From positions 372,001-436,000 of the forward strand of contig JAGYXB010000046.1 of NCBI GenBank assembly GCA_022495005.1: 64,000 nucleotides of DNA, given 5' to 3'. Shown here one piece after another: positions 36,554 to 49,220 of the stretch. The translations under genes and the position numbers were made by a program. The stretch's first letter is position 1. The number at the start of each line of letters is the position of its first letter. This stretch comes from Rhyacophila brunnea. Lineage: Eukaryota > Arthropoda > Insecta > Trichoptera > Rhyacophilidae. The notes under the pieces were generated by a model. It was not told the origin of the DNA. It saw nothing but the letters and a program-made list of their open reading frames with translations, and ran no database searches.

Positions 36554-38003
36554 CTCTAATGCTTTGTATTTTCAACATGTGTATCAGTCTTCAATCAAAA
36601 TATACCTATATATTTTATACCACGTTCATAGTGTCTTATGGACGATTTAAATTGGTATATTGTTTGAATTTAAATTTTATTCAATACGTTTAAAATTAAA
36701 TGAAACTATTATTTGCACTGTATTTGCCTTTTTTTCAAACTATAAAATTTATATTATATAAAGAATAAAACAATGATAATACTATTATTATAAAACTATA
36801 ACAAATCTACTCGTTGCTATGTTATTTATTATCCTTTCTAAGTATGGATTCTTTTGATTTGATTAGTTCATCTTTGGTGAGTGAGTTAAGTTAATAGTTA
36901 AAGTTATAATATATATTGTGTTGTAAGTTACCAATTGAAAATATCCGTCCGGATAAAAATGGTCTTATGTTAAAATTATAACTATACTGTGGGAAAAGTA
37001 TAATAAATTAAACATCGAAATGTTAATGATTAATAACTAGAACGAAATTATCCACCATTTATGTATTAATAATTACAATATAAGCAATCACATTTGAATA
37101 ATATATTATATACAAAGAATAATATATGAGCATTAGTTAATATGAAATGTTAACCGTCTCCAAAATATGTTCTCTAATCTCATACTTTATTGACAGATTA
37201 TCATTTTATGTTTCACACCATAATACATAATGCCACCGTCTCTAGGTATCATAATATAAGTACACAAACTAGCGCTTAGTACTTAAGCCTTAGTATTTAC
37301 TATATACAAAAAATATATTATATTTATGTTTTCAATACGTAAAGAAACGCTTTTTATCCTATAATTACACGCATACAATGATGAGTCTTCTATACTCTAT
37401 ATTAAGCCCATTGACATTGCTTTGACATTTCTAACAGCACGTTACAATGTAATATAATAACATTATAGTATATGATAATATTTCATATTACTTTTACATT
37501 TGGTTTCATGTGATAGTTGTTTACTGATATTTCAAAAAAGAAATCGCGTAAAACATTTCATAAGATAGGTATAGCTCGTAACGCTTGTACATTTTTTATG
37601 GAGTGTGTTTTGTCAAAATATGATATCGTAGAGAATTATTACGATTTGTCATGTGGAAAAACGGTTATTCTATTTGTTAGCGCGAAAAGAAATATCTTGC
37701 ATTAAATATGTATGGAAGTGTTCTTAAAACCGAGTTGTTTTCTTTTGAAAGGGACAAAATCATACATAAATAAAAACTCCGTGAGATATTTTGTGCCTGG
37801 GAGCCCGTAAAGTGTAAACGATTGGGGCATCCACAGTGATACATACTTTATAAAAACTTTAAATGTAGATGTTAACTCTGTAAGGATCATATAAAATAAA
37901 GTATTAGTATATGAATAAAAAATATTTACAGATCCTGCAGATTGCAGAGAGCAAACGAACGTATGTAAGTGACGATTTAAAACTTTACAGGAGCTGAATT
38001 AAA

Positions 38004-38496
38004 AATAATTACAAGATAAAAAGAACTTTTTATATACCGCGTTTTTAAATTTTCTGTTGAATCATATAAACTTGACAATTCTATGTATTAATAATTTAGG
38101 ACAAATAAAGCAATTATCAACAAATCATTTTTTTGCTATTTTGCAACAAAAAATATAGAATACTGAAATGTCTTTTTGATTTCCATAGTAACGCACGTAT
38201 ATATTAATAATTTAGTTGCTAGGACCACCCCTTAATAACAACCAATAACAGTGGATTGGATTACGGATTTCTTCCGAAATAACTTTTCTTACAAAACAGA
38301 ATAACTGAAAATGAATTCAATTCTACTTAAAGATGGCTAAAAGTATTAAAAGAATGCATTGGCAACGTGTTCTGATATATTCTAAAAGTTTCAAATGTCT
38401 ATCTAGTCGGGAAGTTAGTTAAACATCGATTGCAAGATTTGTACTGGATAAACAACCACCGGACACACAAGAATACGAGCTAAGAAAAACGTGCTA
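38004..38496 (+). repeat. Family A repeat, copy 4
   Basis: Near full length, from AATTACAAGATAAAAAGAAC to AAAAACGTGCTAAA. It differs from copy 2 by scattered substitutions and small indels. Confidence 0.85.
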
Positions 38497-41400
38497 AAAA
38501 TTTTTTTTTTATATGTATATATAATAGTATCACCTCACTCCTATTGTAATTAATAAGATCACTTTAATATTATCAACTGTCTATTATTGTGGAAATCTTT
38601 CTATAAAATTCAAATTAAATTGTGAATCAACAGTATGAATATTGTCAACTGATAAGAAATAATACATTATCAGTTATCACTGTTAAAAAAACGTTTTACC
38701 AAGATATTCATATTATTAACTAACTATAATAGTAGAATGACAAGCATATAATATATACTTAAATAATTCAATTATCCTAACCTTCAGGGCTTTTTTGTAA
38801 TGTAACGCGGTGGAACGGCGTTCCGGCACCTTTTTTATGGTATTTTTAACGTTTCAAAAGCAATTAGACGAAACAATGTTCGCGCTTACATAGTACAAGT
38901 TAATTTTCCTGTATCAGCTCATATGAAAAGATAAAGGTATCTGAAAAAATATCGTGTTTGATATACATATGCATTGAATTCTATGACCATTTCTTAAAGT
39001 GAATGTGAACGCGAATTTTCGCAAATCTAATTATTACCCCAATAAGAGCTTCGTTGAAGACCAAAACTGTTTCGGGACTTTTGTTCATCAAACTCGTCGG
39101 ACCACCGTTTACACTTTTTGGTCCTTCAAAATACGTTGATCGATGGTTACTCAGTGGAAGACAATTGGCCATAAACTATAACACTAAGAAAAGGAATTAA
39201 GACGATTTGCCAGATGAAAATTGCACTGAACTTTGGAAATCACCATGGCCCCCACAAAGGGGGAACTGACAGGGCTCTAGCCTGGGGAATTGACCAGATA
39301 AGTGAGATAAACGCAAATCACAAATTTTCTCTAATCGTAAAATGTGGCTGTTTAATTGCATTTTTTTGGTTAATGTTTGTAGATACACTGAATACCCTTA
39401 ATTTTACCTCGAACACCATTTGAAAAACGCTATTATAGGGCGTCACACTGACTTAGTGATAGGTAGGAGGCCTGCCAAAGATCCTGGACTGGGAGCCCGC
39501 TTCAGGATGTGGGGGCCATGGAAATCACTATATACTTTTATTCAAATATATTATATTTTTACAATTTTATTTTTTACAACCATAGTTGTTTGTTTGTTTA
39601 TTTTTTTATGCGCTTCGTCGCATAGGAAAAGTTGCTTTAAATGATATTTGAATATAATTTTCTTTAGTAGGTTGATTTAAAAAAAAAATCCCCTGCTAAC
39701 CACTCATATCGCAATTTGTTATGACTGTTATTAGGTGAATATAAGTGAATGTAGATATTGTTGACTCACAACTAACTCTATTATTAAGGATTACTAGAAC
39801 TGAAGTAATACTAAAATAATGACAGATATTAAATCTTAATGCACAACAAATTTTATAACTTAATAATAGAAAATACTTTAGACTTTATTTGTAAGTTCAG
39901 CAGTGTAACTTCAGCTACTGAATCATATAAAGGAGATAATCAAATTAGATAGGTAGAATAATTCTGCCATCAAATATAGGTAGGTAGCGAAACTTCACCG
40001 AAATTTTCAAATCACCTCATTTACACGCCCTTTATCGGTATTTGGACGGCGAAATTCTAAAATGGCGGAGAATTTATTTCGTCTTGCTGAACGCCCTTCC
40101 GACCAATTCAATATTTTTTTTTATCTGTGCCGACTGCGTTCGTGATTTCCTCCCCACATCAATTTCGACTGGGACGCGCGGAAAAAATACCTACCTCGCA
40201 TTACACACATCGTCCCCTATAGGCCACGTTTTCAGATGAGCTGAACCGTGTACCTTAACGCATAAGCGAATATAAAATTATGTTATTTATTAATATTGTC
40301 CACATCGTTTCTATAATTATAATTCCTACACAACTAACTCACAAGAAACCACGAGACGTTTATAGTATATAATAGAGTTGAGTTATAAATACTGTCACCA
40401 GTTTGTGTACTCAAGTCTCGGCATGCTACTACTCATTCTCAGTACGTGTGGCCCAATAAACTTGTTCGAACGCATGCGATGAGATCATCGCCGCGACTCG
40501 CTAGTTGGTACTGTTGGTAGACTTTCAATAATATGGACATTAAATGCGCGCGTGCGAGATAGCATAATACACGTGTGTCGAGCCGTGATATACTCAACTG
40601 TCATTGGCGTCATTACTCTCCGTTTCTTCCCAGTTGTAAAGTTGGTATAGTGAAGGACAGAAATGGTGACAAGTTCGATTTATAGTAATAATATGGAGTT
40701 AGTTTTAGTTGCAGTTGAGTATGAGACTGATAAGTATTTACGCGACTATCTGGTTTCGTCACGTCGAGTTTCTCGATTTTTTAGTGTTATAATTGGAACT
40801 TATAAACCGGATTCAAATTTTATGCGTGATTGTGTAAATGGACAATAATTATATAAACAATTTGTGTAAAAATGGCTTCTAAAAAGCACTGACACAGCCT
40901 TGCACGCCAAACGCTCTATATAATATCCCAAATACTAGTAAGTATTTTGTATACTGGTAGTATGTACACTTAGTCTTCAAAATCGACCAGTCTTCCCACC
41001 TCTGGTATATAACTACTAGTAATTAAAAATTGCTCACTCAATGACTAAATTGCTTTTTATTAGTATTTTTTCTGCACTTTTTTCATTTACCCCTATTGAC
41101 TGCGGTTTCGTTAATTCCATAATCATATTTATTGGTAACACAAAGCTCTATCTTACAGATATAACCGTTTAGATGATACTTTAAAGTATAATGTTAGAAA
41201 CACAAAGGCATATTACCTCTTATTACTTTGTGGCACTTAACAATAACCATAATATTAAGGCTACACTGAGCTGTTATGTTAAAAAATTGTGATAAAATAT
41301 TATTTTAATAAAAAAAAAACAATAGTTTCATAGCAACATCATATTTATTTGCGTTTGTCTCAAACTATGATTTTATATATATAGGCCCTTGTGATGTGAG

Positions 41401-43530
41401 ATAATGGCCACTTTCACCTATCAATGTCATATTAAGACATATTTTTAAGATGTATGTTTCAACTGCATTAAAAACAGTTCATTTTAAATTTAATATTCTC
41501 CAAGCAATATGGCACTTGACCATTATCAATCATTGATTTCTCATAATGTTCTAAAGAAAATAATGGCCATTATTACATTATATATTTGTCTTTTATGTAT
41601 ATAACACAGAGTTAACTGTAATAAGAGATAGTAAATCAGGAATACCAAAATATATATTGCTATATTCATATGATAACAACATATTTATAATCAATGTACC
41701 TAACTGTATTAATTCCCTATCTTACTCTCACCATGGTGATATGATTTCAGTTTGTTTTTCTTACCTCCTAAAGCTTCAGTGGTAAGTTTTAGCGATAGAA
41801 TTATATAATGTGACATATATACAACCAAATGATAAATCTAGTAAAATTATAGATTACTTTTAGAAATCCACCTAAGTTACCACCCAAATTAGTTTAATGC
41901 ATTTCTTGTGCAGTACGCCGTATAATAATATATCCTTTGCAAAATTAAATACATACTTAATAATTTTATTGGTTTCATAAGTTTATATATTTTCAATTTT
42001 CACTATCATCACCATGAAAACTCTATTTTCGATGCTACAAACGAAATTCTTAACTTAACCCCATAAGTTACTCATTTTACCAAAAATGTCTGGGCTATCT
42101 CGAAACATAATATATTTCAGAGATTTAAGGAACCATTCAGCGAGCGGTGGGAGTGTTTTTTTGAGTTCGTAGCAAGCACCCTTTCACTGACGTGTTGTGG
42201 TCTACGTTTAAAGTTGCCAGCAGAGAGCCAGAGAGGACGCGCGATAACTTTGCTCATAATGCCCATTTAATCGTTCAAATGCGTAGCGTTTTTGCGACCT
42301 TTCACGGTGAGGTGCCGGCAAACAAATCGCTATGCGGTCCAACGCAAACCAGATCGAAAAGTGAATGATGTAATTTTGTTCTTTAATAAATAATTGTCGC
42401 AGCACCATTTCTTTGTTTCAAAAGCGCAGTAATTAAACGGCTTTATATAACGCAGTGATTAGAATTTCAATAGAAGTATTTAATTTCGCCTTCAAGACAT
42501 ACTAATAACAACGAAAGTTACATGAGAAAAAATATACCGTAATACTAAAATAATAATTATTGCACAAGTGACAGAAAAGACTATTACTATCCTCTTGTCT
42601 AACGTTTCAATTTTTATAAAACATGATGTTACACAACCGAGTTGAATGACTAAAGTCCATTAACTTTAGAGTCAATCAATATTTACATTGTCGTAGACAC
42701 ATTAGCATATCAGGGCATTCTAGCAATATGTACATATAATATGCAAAAGGTAACTGCACTGTAAGTTCATTTTGACAACTTTATTGAAGAGGCGAATTGG
42801 TGATTTTCGCACATTAAATATATATATTTTTGTCGTTAACATTTCAAGTGCTTGATTATTTGTTCTTCCTATTCTACAAAATATTTTTACTGCACCTTAA
42901 TGCTTAAAATGGTTATTTTTTTTTAAGTTTACCTCCAAAGTTATTTTAGTGTGTTTCTTTGTTATTAAAACATTCTGTTACTGCTAATTGTCATATTATT
43001 GTGTATTAGAGGAAGACAAATACAATTTCATCCAATATCGACATACCACAGTTTACCTCTCCCATTGGATATCTAAAATATGTAGCTTTACAAGAGTTTC
43101 AAAGCCTAAACGAAACATTTATTTCATATTAAGCTGAATGGTAAATTATTGTATCAAAGAGCATTCAGTTTATTGTAATTTAAATATTATATTTGTATCA
43201 ATGTTAATTTTAGTTAGCTATTGGAAATTCCTATTAAATAGGTGTTCTGATATTTCTCCTGTTTTCCATAATAGAATATGCATCACCTACAACCAATAAT
43301 TTGCATATATGCGTGAAATCGATTCGCAATATATATTATCAATTTCGACAGAACTCTCAGGATGACATATTGTCAGAATGATCGCAATGTTACATTGTTC
43401 CGCATTATAGTAGATATACGTAGATCCAGGATGAAGTCCCACCGGGCAGGATAAATTAACTATTGTTTCTCATGTTAAACACAAACTTCCGATAATAACA
43501 GGGATTTATGTTATGTCATTTGTAATTTTT

Positions 43531-44025
43531 GAAGTTATGCTTCTTTTGGCGCGTTTGGGAAATCAGATCAGAGTGTATTTTTGGCGTGTGACATGTAACA
43601 CATAATTTATTTTTCACACGAAAAAACGCACTCGATTGGATTCAGAACCACCGATTGTTCGGTTATCAACCAGAACGCCCTACCTATACGCCACAGTATG
43701 ATACTGCAATCGTGACGATTATACAGTATAATATATTATAGTTTAGAATTTCCGTTGCCTAGCAGCGAATTTATTATTGTCGGCCATTTGCAATTCCTTA
43801 CGTAAACAAACGATTAAACGCACAGTTGGTATTAAGTAATAAGTAAAGTGTATAGAAATAAAACCAACGGCGTTCAATAAGCGGTCCTTTTTCTTGAGTG
43901 TGTAATTTAACAAGATAATTAAGAACTAGTCAAAGAATCTAGTTTATCACAAGTTTTGTTTTTGTTTTGTTACGCCAAAGAATAACTTCTAACGCGCGTA
44001 CATAAGTACACACATCGATTTTTTT
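43531..44025 (-). mobile_element. Inverted-repeat element with internal tRNA-like segment, copy 2
   Basis: Reverse complement of 13391-13933 over nearly its whole length, starting with GAAGTTATGCTTCTTTTGGC and ending near CGATTTTTTTGTGG. The tRNA-like part is at about 43640-43710 (TTCGGTTATCAACCAGAA marks the anticodon-type stem). The two copies are in opposite orientation and flank exons 3 to 5. Confidence 0.8.
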
Positions 44026-44232
44026 GTGGTATAAGGTAGATAGATACACTGAGTGTGGCCATATAAATGTTAAGTATGAAACCGGATATAAGAAAAACGG
44101 TCAATAAGAACTTCATAAGTTCTTATTTTGCTGCTGGGTTTACTGTGACAAATAATTATAATAAAAATATATATAATATTAATACTTTTATGATTTTTTA
44201 CAAACACTTATTATTATAGTAGAATTGCTATA

Positions 44233-44385
44233 TAAATAATTAACTGTGTTCGTTGTGAGTGTGTATTTACTGTAAGGTGCCCATTATGCCTGAAGATGGC
44301 GAAGACAGAAACCCTCGTGCAAATAATGAGCTCAAATGTAATAATTACAAAACTTAAATCAATTTAAATAGAAATTCCTTCAAAT
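44233..44385 (+). repeat. 'TGCGCATAG' repeat, copy 2
   Basis: Aligns with 51745-51905 through GTGTGTATTTACTG, GCCTGAAGATGGCGAAGACA, GAAACC and AAATCAATTTAAATAGAA. It holds the clearest CTGAAGA ... GAAAC pair of the three copies. A family A repeat follows about 100 bases later, as it also does after copy 3. Confidence 0.55.
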
Positions 44386-44480
44386 CGGTTCGGTTGATAG
44401 TATTTTTTTTTTTTACCACGTCTTTCTTAGTTATAGTTTATTAGGTTATTAGTTATATTAGTTATACACTTTTATTTATT

Positions 44481-44961
44481 TACAACGTTTTTATTAGCTC
44501 GTATTCTTGTTTGTCCAGTGGTTGTTTATCCATTACAAATCTTGCAATCGATTTTTAACTAACTTCCCGACTAAGCTAGACATTTGAAACTTTTAGAATA
44601 TATCAGAACACGATGCCAATGCATTCTTTTAATACTTTTAGCCATCTCTTTAAGTAGAATTGAATTCATTTCAGTTAATTCTGTTTTGTATAAAAGTTAT
44701 TTCGGAAGAAAAACCGTAAAAGTAAAATAATATTATTGGTTGAGGAGGTGGTCCTAGCAACTAAATTATTAATATATACGTGCGTTACTATGGAAATCAA
44801 TATGAATGTCAAAATGATATTTCAGTATTCTATAATACTTTATTCAGTACCTATTTCTATCAAGTACAAAAAAGTATTTATTAATACATGTAATTATCAA
44901 GTTTATATGATTCAATAGAAATTTAAAACGTGGTACATAGAAAGTTCTTTTATCTTGTAAT
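44481..44961 (-). repeat. Family A repeat, copy 5
   Basis: Minus-strand copy from ACGTTTTTATTAGCTCGTAT to TTTTATCTTGTAAT. It lies only about 450 bases before the + strand copy 6, so the pair could fold into a long hairpin in the transcript. Confidence 0.85.
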
Positions 44962-45407
44962 CATTCACATTCAAAACAGCAATCCTGAGGAAACAACCCG
45001 TAATCATAAATTTTCCCGTCGATATAATACACTGAAAGTCGTCAAAGGACGATCACAGCGGTAGCACCGTTTGCGTTTTAATCGCCAATACTGCTAAAAC
45101 GTATATTACATTTTTACGTGTAATCCGCTACACGATGATTTTTTCTGATATTTGCTTTGAAAACCAAATATCAAATAGCTGTCGAGGAACGATCGGTCAT
45201 ATTATGTGTACGACGTCGAGGCAGAAATCTGTTATTATTTTTCCATTTGCATCTACATAGCATTTTACAATATTTGAGGTGAAATTCGTGAAAACATATT
45301 TTTATTGTTGTGTAATGTTAATCACAGACGAAATTGTACACGTTTCTTTTAACAAAAACTACTTTTGTGGCAAAATACAAACGCTAATAATATGCAATAC
45401 ATATAAA

Positions 45408-45919
45408 ATAATTACAAGATAAAAAGAATTTTTTATATACTTACCACGTTATTAAATTTTCTGTTGAAACATATAAACTTGACAATTCTATGTATTAATA
45501 ATTTAGCATAAAGAAGGCAATTGTCAACAAATAATTTTTTGCTATTTTGTAACAAACAAACAAATATAGAATACTGAAATGTCATTTTGATTTCCATAGT
45601 AACGCACGTATATATTAATAATTTAGTTGCTACGACCACCCCTTTAGCAACCAATAATAGTGGATTGGATTACGGATTTCTTCCGAAATAACTTTTCATA
45701 CAAAACAGAATTAACTGAAAATGAATTCAATTCTACTTAAAGAAAGCTAAAAGTATTTAAATAATGCATTGGCATCGTGTCCTGATATATTCTAAAAGTT
45801 TCAAATGTCTAGCTAGTCGGGAAGTTAGTTAAAAATCTTCAATCGTCCAATACAAATCTTGGACAAACAAGAAAAAATTTGCACTGGACAAACAAGAATA
45901 CGAGCTAACAAAAACTTGA
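45408..45919 (+). repeat. Family A repeat, copy 6
   Basis: Near full length + strand copy, with a small duplication near its end (GACAAACAAGAA twice). Confidence 0.85.
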
Positions 45920-48019
45920 TAATAATACGTAATTGTATCATTTTTCTTCGTTTCAGTAAAATTATTATAATACTATGTAATTAAGCTGACTGTATTTTTT
46001 CTAAAACACTTTATTATACTATGAGCTGAAATAATAAATGTTTCTGTTCATAATTGTTTGATTTCTTTTGACATATTGAGAATGAAATGTTCAATGTCAA
46101 TTATCTTGAAAAGTAAAGCATGTATATATTATTGTGAGTACCGATTATGTTAATGTTATGGAGGTTAATGAGTTTCAAATGAGTGGGTTTTTACCCGATC
46201 ACACAATTTACTCTACCATGCCGTTCAGTCTCACTTTTTTTTTTGTTGATAGTTTTATATTATAAACGTGATTTGTATAAATGAATTCTCTAAGGGCTTA
46301 AACCCCACAACGGTCACCAAAGAGGCAGAATAAAACTGCCATCCATATATTCCTGTCATGTATGCATAATCAACGGCTATAAACAAACAAACTTCATTTA
46401 TAATAGACAGTAGAAATAAATATTTTTACGCACTTTTTACTATACTTATACGAAATGCCTATTTGCCTGATTATCTCGTATAAAATTAGGTCAAATGATA
46501 TTCACTTGTATTCATATAATATGTAGTAATAAATTAATTAATATTGAAAAAAATATTTTTAGAATAATATACAACATCATTTTCATCCTAGAGCTGGACT
46601 GCAAAGTTATGAATTGGTAACTCTACAATCATGTACATTAAATAGGCGAGTACCTCATTTAAAATTTACCAATAAAATGGATTATAAAAAACAATAAATT
46701 ATTGGTACAATTAGTTTATATTAAGTATGAAATTACTTATACACCATAAGCATAATAACTGTATACCATAACTGACAAATACAATAACTGAACGAGAATA
46801 ATATTCTCATAGAATACATCCTAAATCGAATTACAAATTCCATTAAAGGATTACAAATCAAATCAAAGGATTTTCAGACGAAATCATGAATAATAAATAA
46901 TTCCTGTAATAAACTTGTAGAAACGATTATAACATGTATTGTATCAATGTGATTCAATCCGAATGATAATTGAATTTTAACAATATTCGTTATTTATTAT
47001 TATCTCTTTAAATTATTTTTAATTATCTCTTTAAATTACGTAAGTGTAGCATTTAAAAACGTAAAAAACATCTCGTCAAAGTGTAATTTTAATTTTAATT
47101 TTAATTAAGTTTTAATACATACCAAAATAAATATAAATGTAACAATAATTTCCAGAAAAAAGAATAATAATCCAAGATGATTTATAAAATGTACAAAATT
47201 TACAAAATTATTAGCGTAATAAAGTATATTGAAGAAATTTGATCCGCGAATTTTTTCCTCTCTGACACGCAAAGTCAGTTTTAAAAACGCGTTTAATTTG
47301 TGGATTGCCTTTATTAAAAAACCTAAACACGAAATTCTAAAGAAGGGATATAAAGTTTTTTTTAAGAAAAGGGTGTTAACGAGACTGCAGAAGAAGAGAT
47401 TTGTAAGGAAGCGATGTGGGTTGGTATTAGTAACTATAGACAGAACGAAATGCAAAAAGGCTATGGCGAAATTACTTTAGACTTCGCGGTCTGTTTGCGG
47501 TGAACGTGTAAAAGTTTGAGAGGTAGGGGGCGGTGGCAGGTGGGGTGATCGGGGTTGACTTTTCTCCACCTCCAACCCTCCCGGAAATTCTGGTCGCAAG
47601 ACCCTTGACTCGTTCTTGATACTCTCTTATTATACATTTACAGAATAATTGTTATGATTCCAAAAATATTTGGTAACTTTTTGATCAAATATAAACACAG
47701 TATGGTAATCGACTCAATATAGAAAGTTTCGCTAGATATCATCTGTGTGTTATACTTAGTTGGAATTGAGCATCCGTAACAACCATTAATAATATAGCAT
47801 TAGTCAACAATACAAAAAGGCGTAAGGTACACGTGAAGCACACAAAAATATCCCAAATTAATTTTTTGTAGGGTAGTTTAAAAAAAAAATATTTGGATAC
47901 TAAAGGTCTTTTTTAAAAGCTTCTGTATAAATAAAGCGACCGGTAAATTGAGGAAACTACATGTTAGTATTTTGTACAGCAAGATCTATTCAATTCATAA
48001 TTTATTTACACACTTAAAC

Positions 48020-48265
48020 AATATATATATATACATCGACCATTTCCGATCCTAATAAGATCATATGGGCATCCACAGAGTGGAGGTTTTTGTAATAAGA
48101 GATTTTTGTTTTTACGAGAAATGGATGTTAGCCACTTGCTTAACTTATTAGGTCCATACTCAGACTCTACACAAATTGAAAAACAATATGTGTACTTGCC
48201 ATACCCAGGATTCGAACCTGGGAACCACGGCGTTATAGGCGTCGTATGCGTCGATATAATAGTCG
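48020..48265 (-). repeat. Ser/Leu-tRNA-like SINE, copy 2
   Basis: Same family and orientation as 24535-24765: CCCAGGTTCGAATCCTGGG B-box and body words TGGACCTAATAAGTTAAGC and TCTCGTAAAAACAAAAATC. The A-box is degraded. Confidence 0.85.
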
Positions 48266-48795
48266 AGTCGAGACAATACACATTGAAAATTTAAGACGTT
48301 CACAACATGATGTAAAATATTTAAAGAAAGAAGTAAAACAATAGTGTAATACAAATTGATATATGGGTAAATGAAATACACCGAATTTGCTTAACAGAAC
48401 CTATTTTAGCATTTTACTCATACACGTTCACCTAAACACGCACTCACGTAAGTAAATAAAAATAAAAATACTGCCACGTCCGTAAATAAATGTAATATCA
48501 CTCTATGCGTAGAGGAAGGAAACCGGGAAGAGAGATTCCAGTAGGTAACTATTATTATTATATCAATACTAAAATTCCTAGTCAATTTTTAGTCAAAATT
48601 ACTAGAACGCTAATGGGACTGTTAAACGTTTCAATTATGTCCGGCAAACTCGCTAAGCAGAAATAGTTTGAGACCATTCCGTGTGACTACCACAGTCAGT
48701 CAGCACGTCATAATAGAGCAATACAGAGACAACTCGAACATACAATAATAATATTATACTTGAGCCGCCTACCAGTGTTTGCACGTGGTATTTTA

Positions 48796-48990
48796 CAACG
48801 TTTTTCTTAGGTCGTATTCTTATTTGGCCGGTATAAATCTTGCAGTCGATTTTTAACTAACTTTCCGACGAGCTAGACATTTGAAACTTTTAGAATATAT
48901 CGGAACACGATGCCAATGCATTTTTAAGCCTTTTTAAGCTTTAAGCCATCTTTAAGTAGAATTGAATTCATTTTTAGTTAATTAATTTTA
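48796..48990 (-). repeat. Family A repeat, copy 7 (truncated)
   Basis: Only the first 195 bases of the minus-strand orientation remain, ending after GAATTGAATTCATTTTTAGT with a small internal duplication. Confidence 0.75.
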
Positions 48991-49084
48991 GTTAATCTGA
49001 ACAATTACAATGATCTACCACCGAAACCGTTCGGCTAATGTTTTCTTTTTTTTGTCATTGCTTTTTCGTACAAGGCGGTTGATA

Positions 49085-49220
49085 GTAATTTTGAACAATC
49101 ACAAACACTCAGGCTTTGAGAAAATCACACAAATATATTGTCCTCGCCGGGAATCGTATCCAGAGGTCCGGGGTGGACGACCAGCGCCTTACGCACTGCA
49201 TCACAAAGGCCGCCTTGGGC
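49085..49220 (-). repeat. tRNA-like SINE of a second type
   Basis: On the minus strand TGATGCAGTGCGTAAGGCGC resembles an A-box and GGATACGATTCCCGGCGAGG a B-box. TTTTCTCAAAGCCTGAGTG follows as possible body. The sequence differs from the three-copy SINE. Confidence 0.55.

Noticed and set aside
39234..39525. Inverted GTGGGGGCCATGG pair
   Set aside because: The match is only about 13-15 bases and there is no target duplication or second copy, so it could be chance.
40663..40848. 61-codon frame with a good ATG context
   Set aside because: It vaguely recalls transposase N-termini, but there is no motif, and no element borders surround it.
44736..44918. Open frames with VATKLLIYTCVTMEI, repeated at 25842-26045, 45433-45654 and 52267-52515
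   Set aside because: The shared peptide follows from nucleotide similarity between family A repeats. The frames differ in length, break at random, and the family has no other coding features.
47105..47455. 116-codon minus-strand frame, the longest in intron 5
   Set aside because: Its composition (Phe, Leu, Ile, Asn) is what AT-rich DNA gives by chance; no domain is seen, and it overlaps another unsupported frame.
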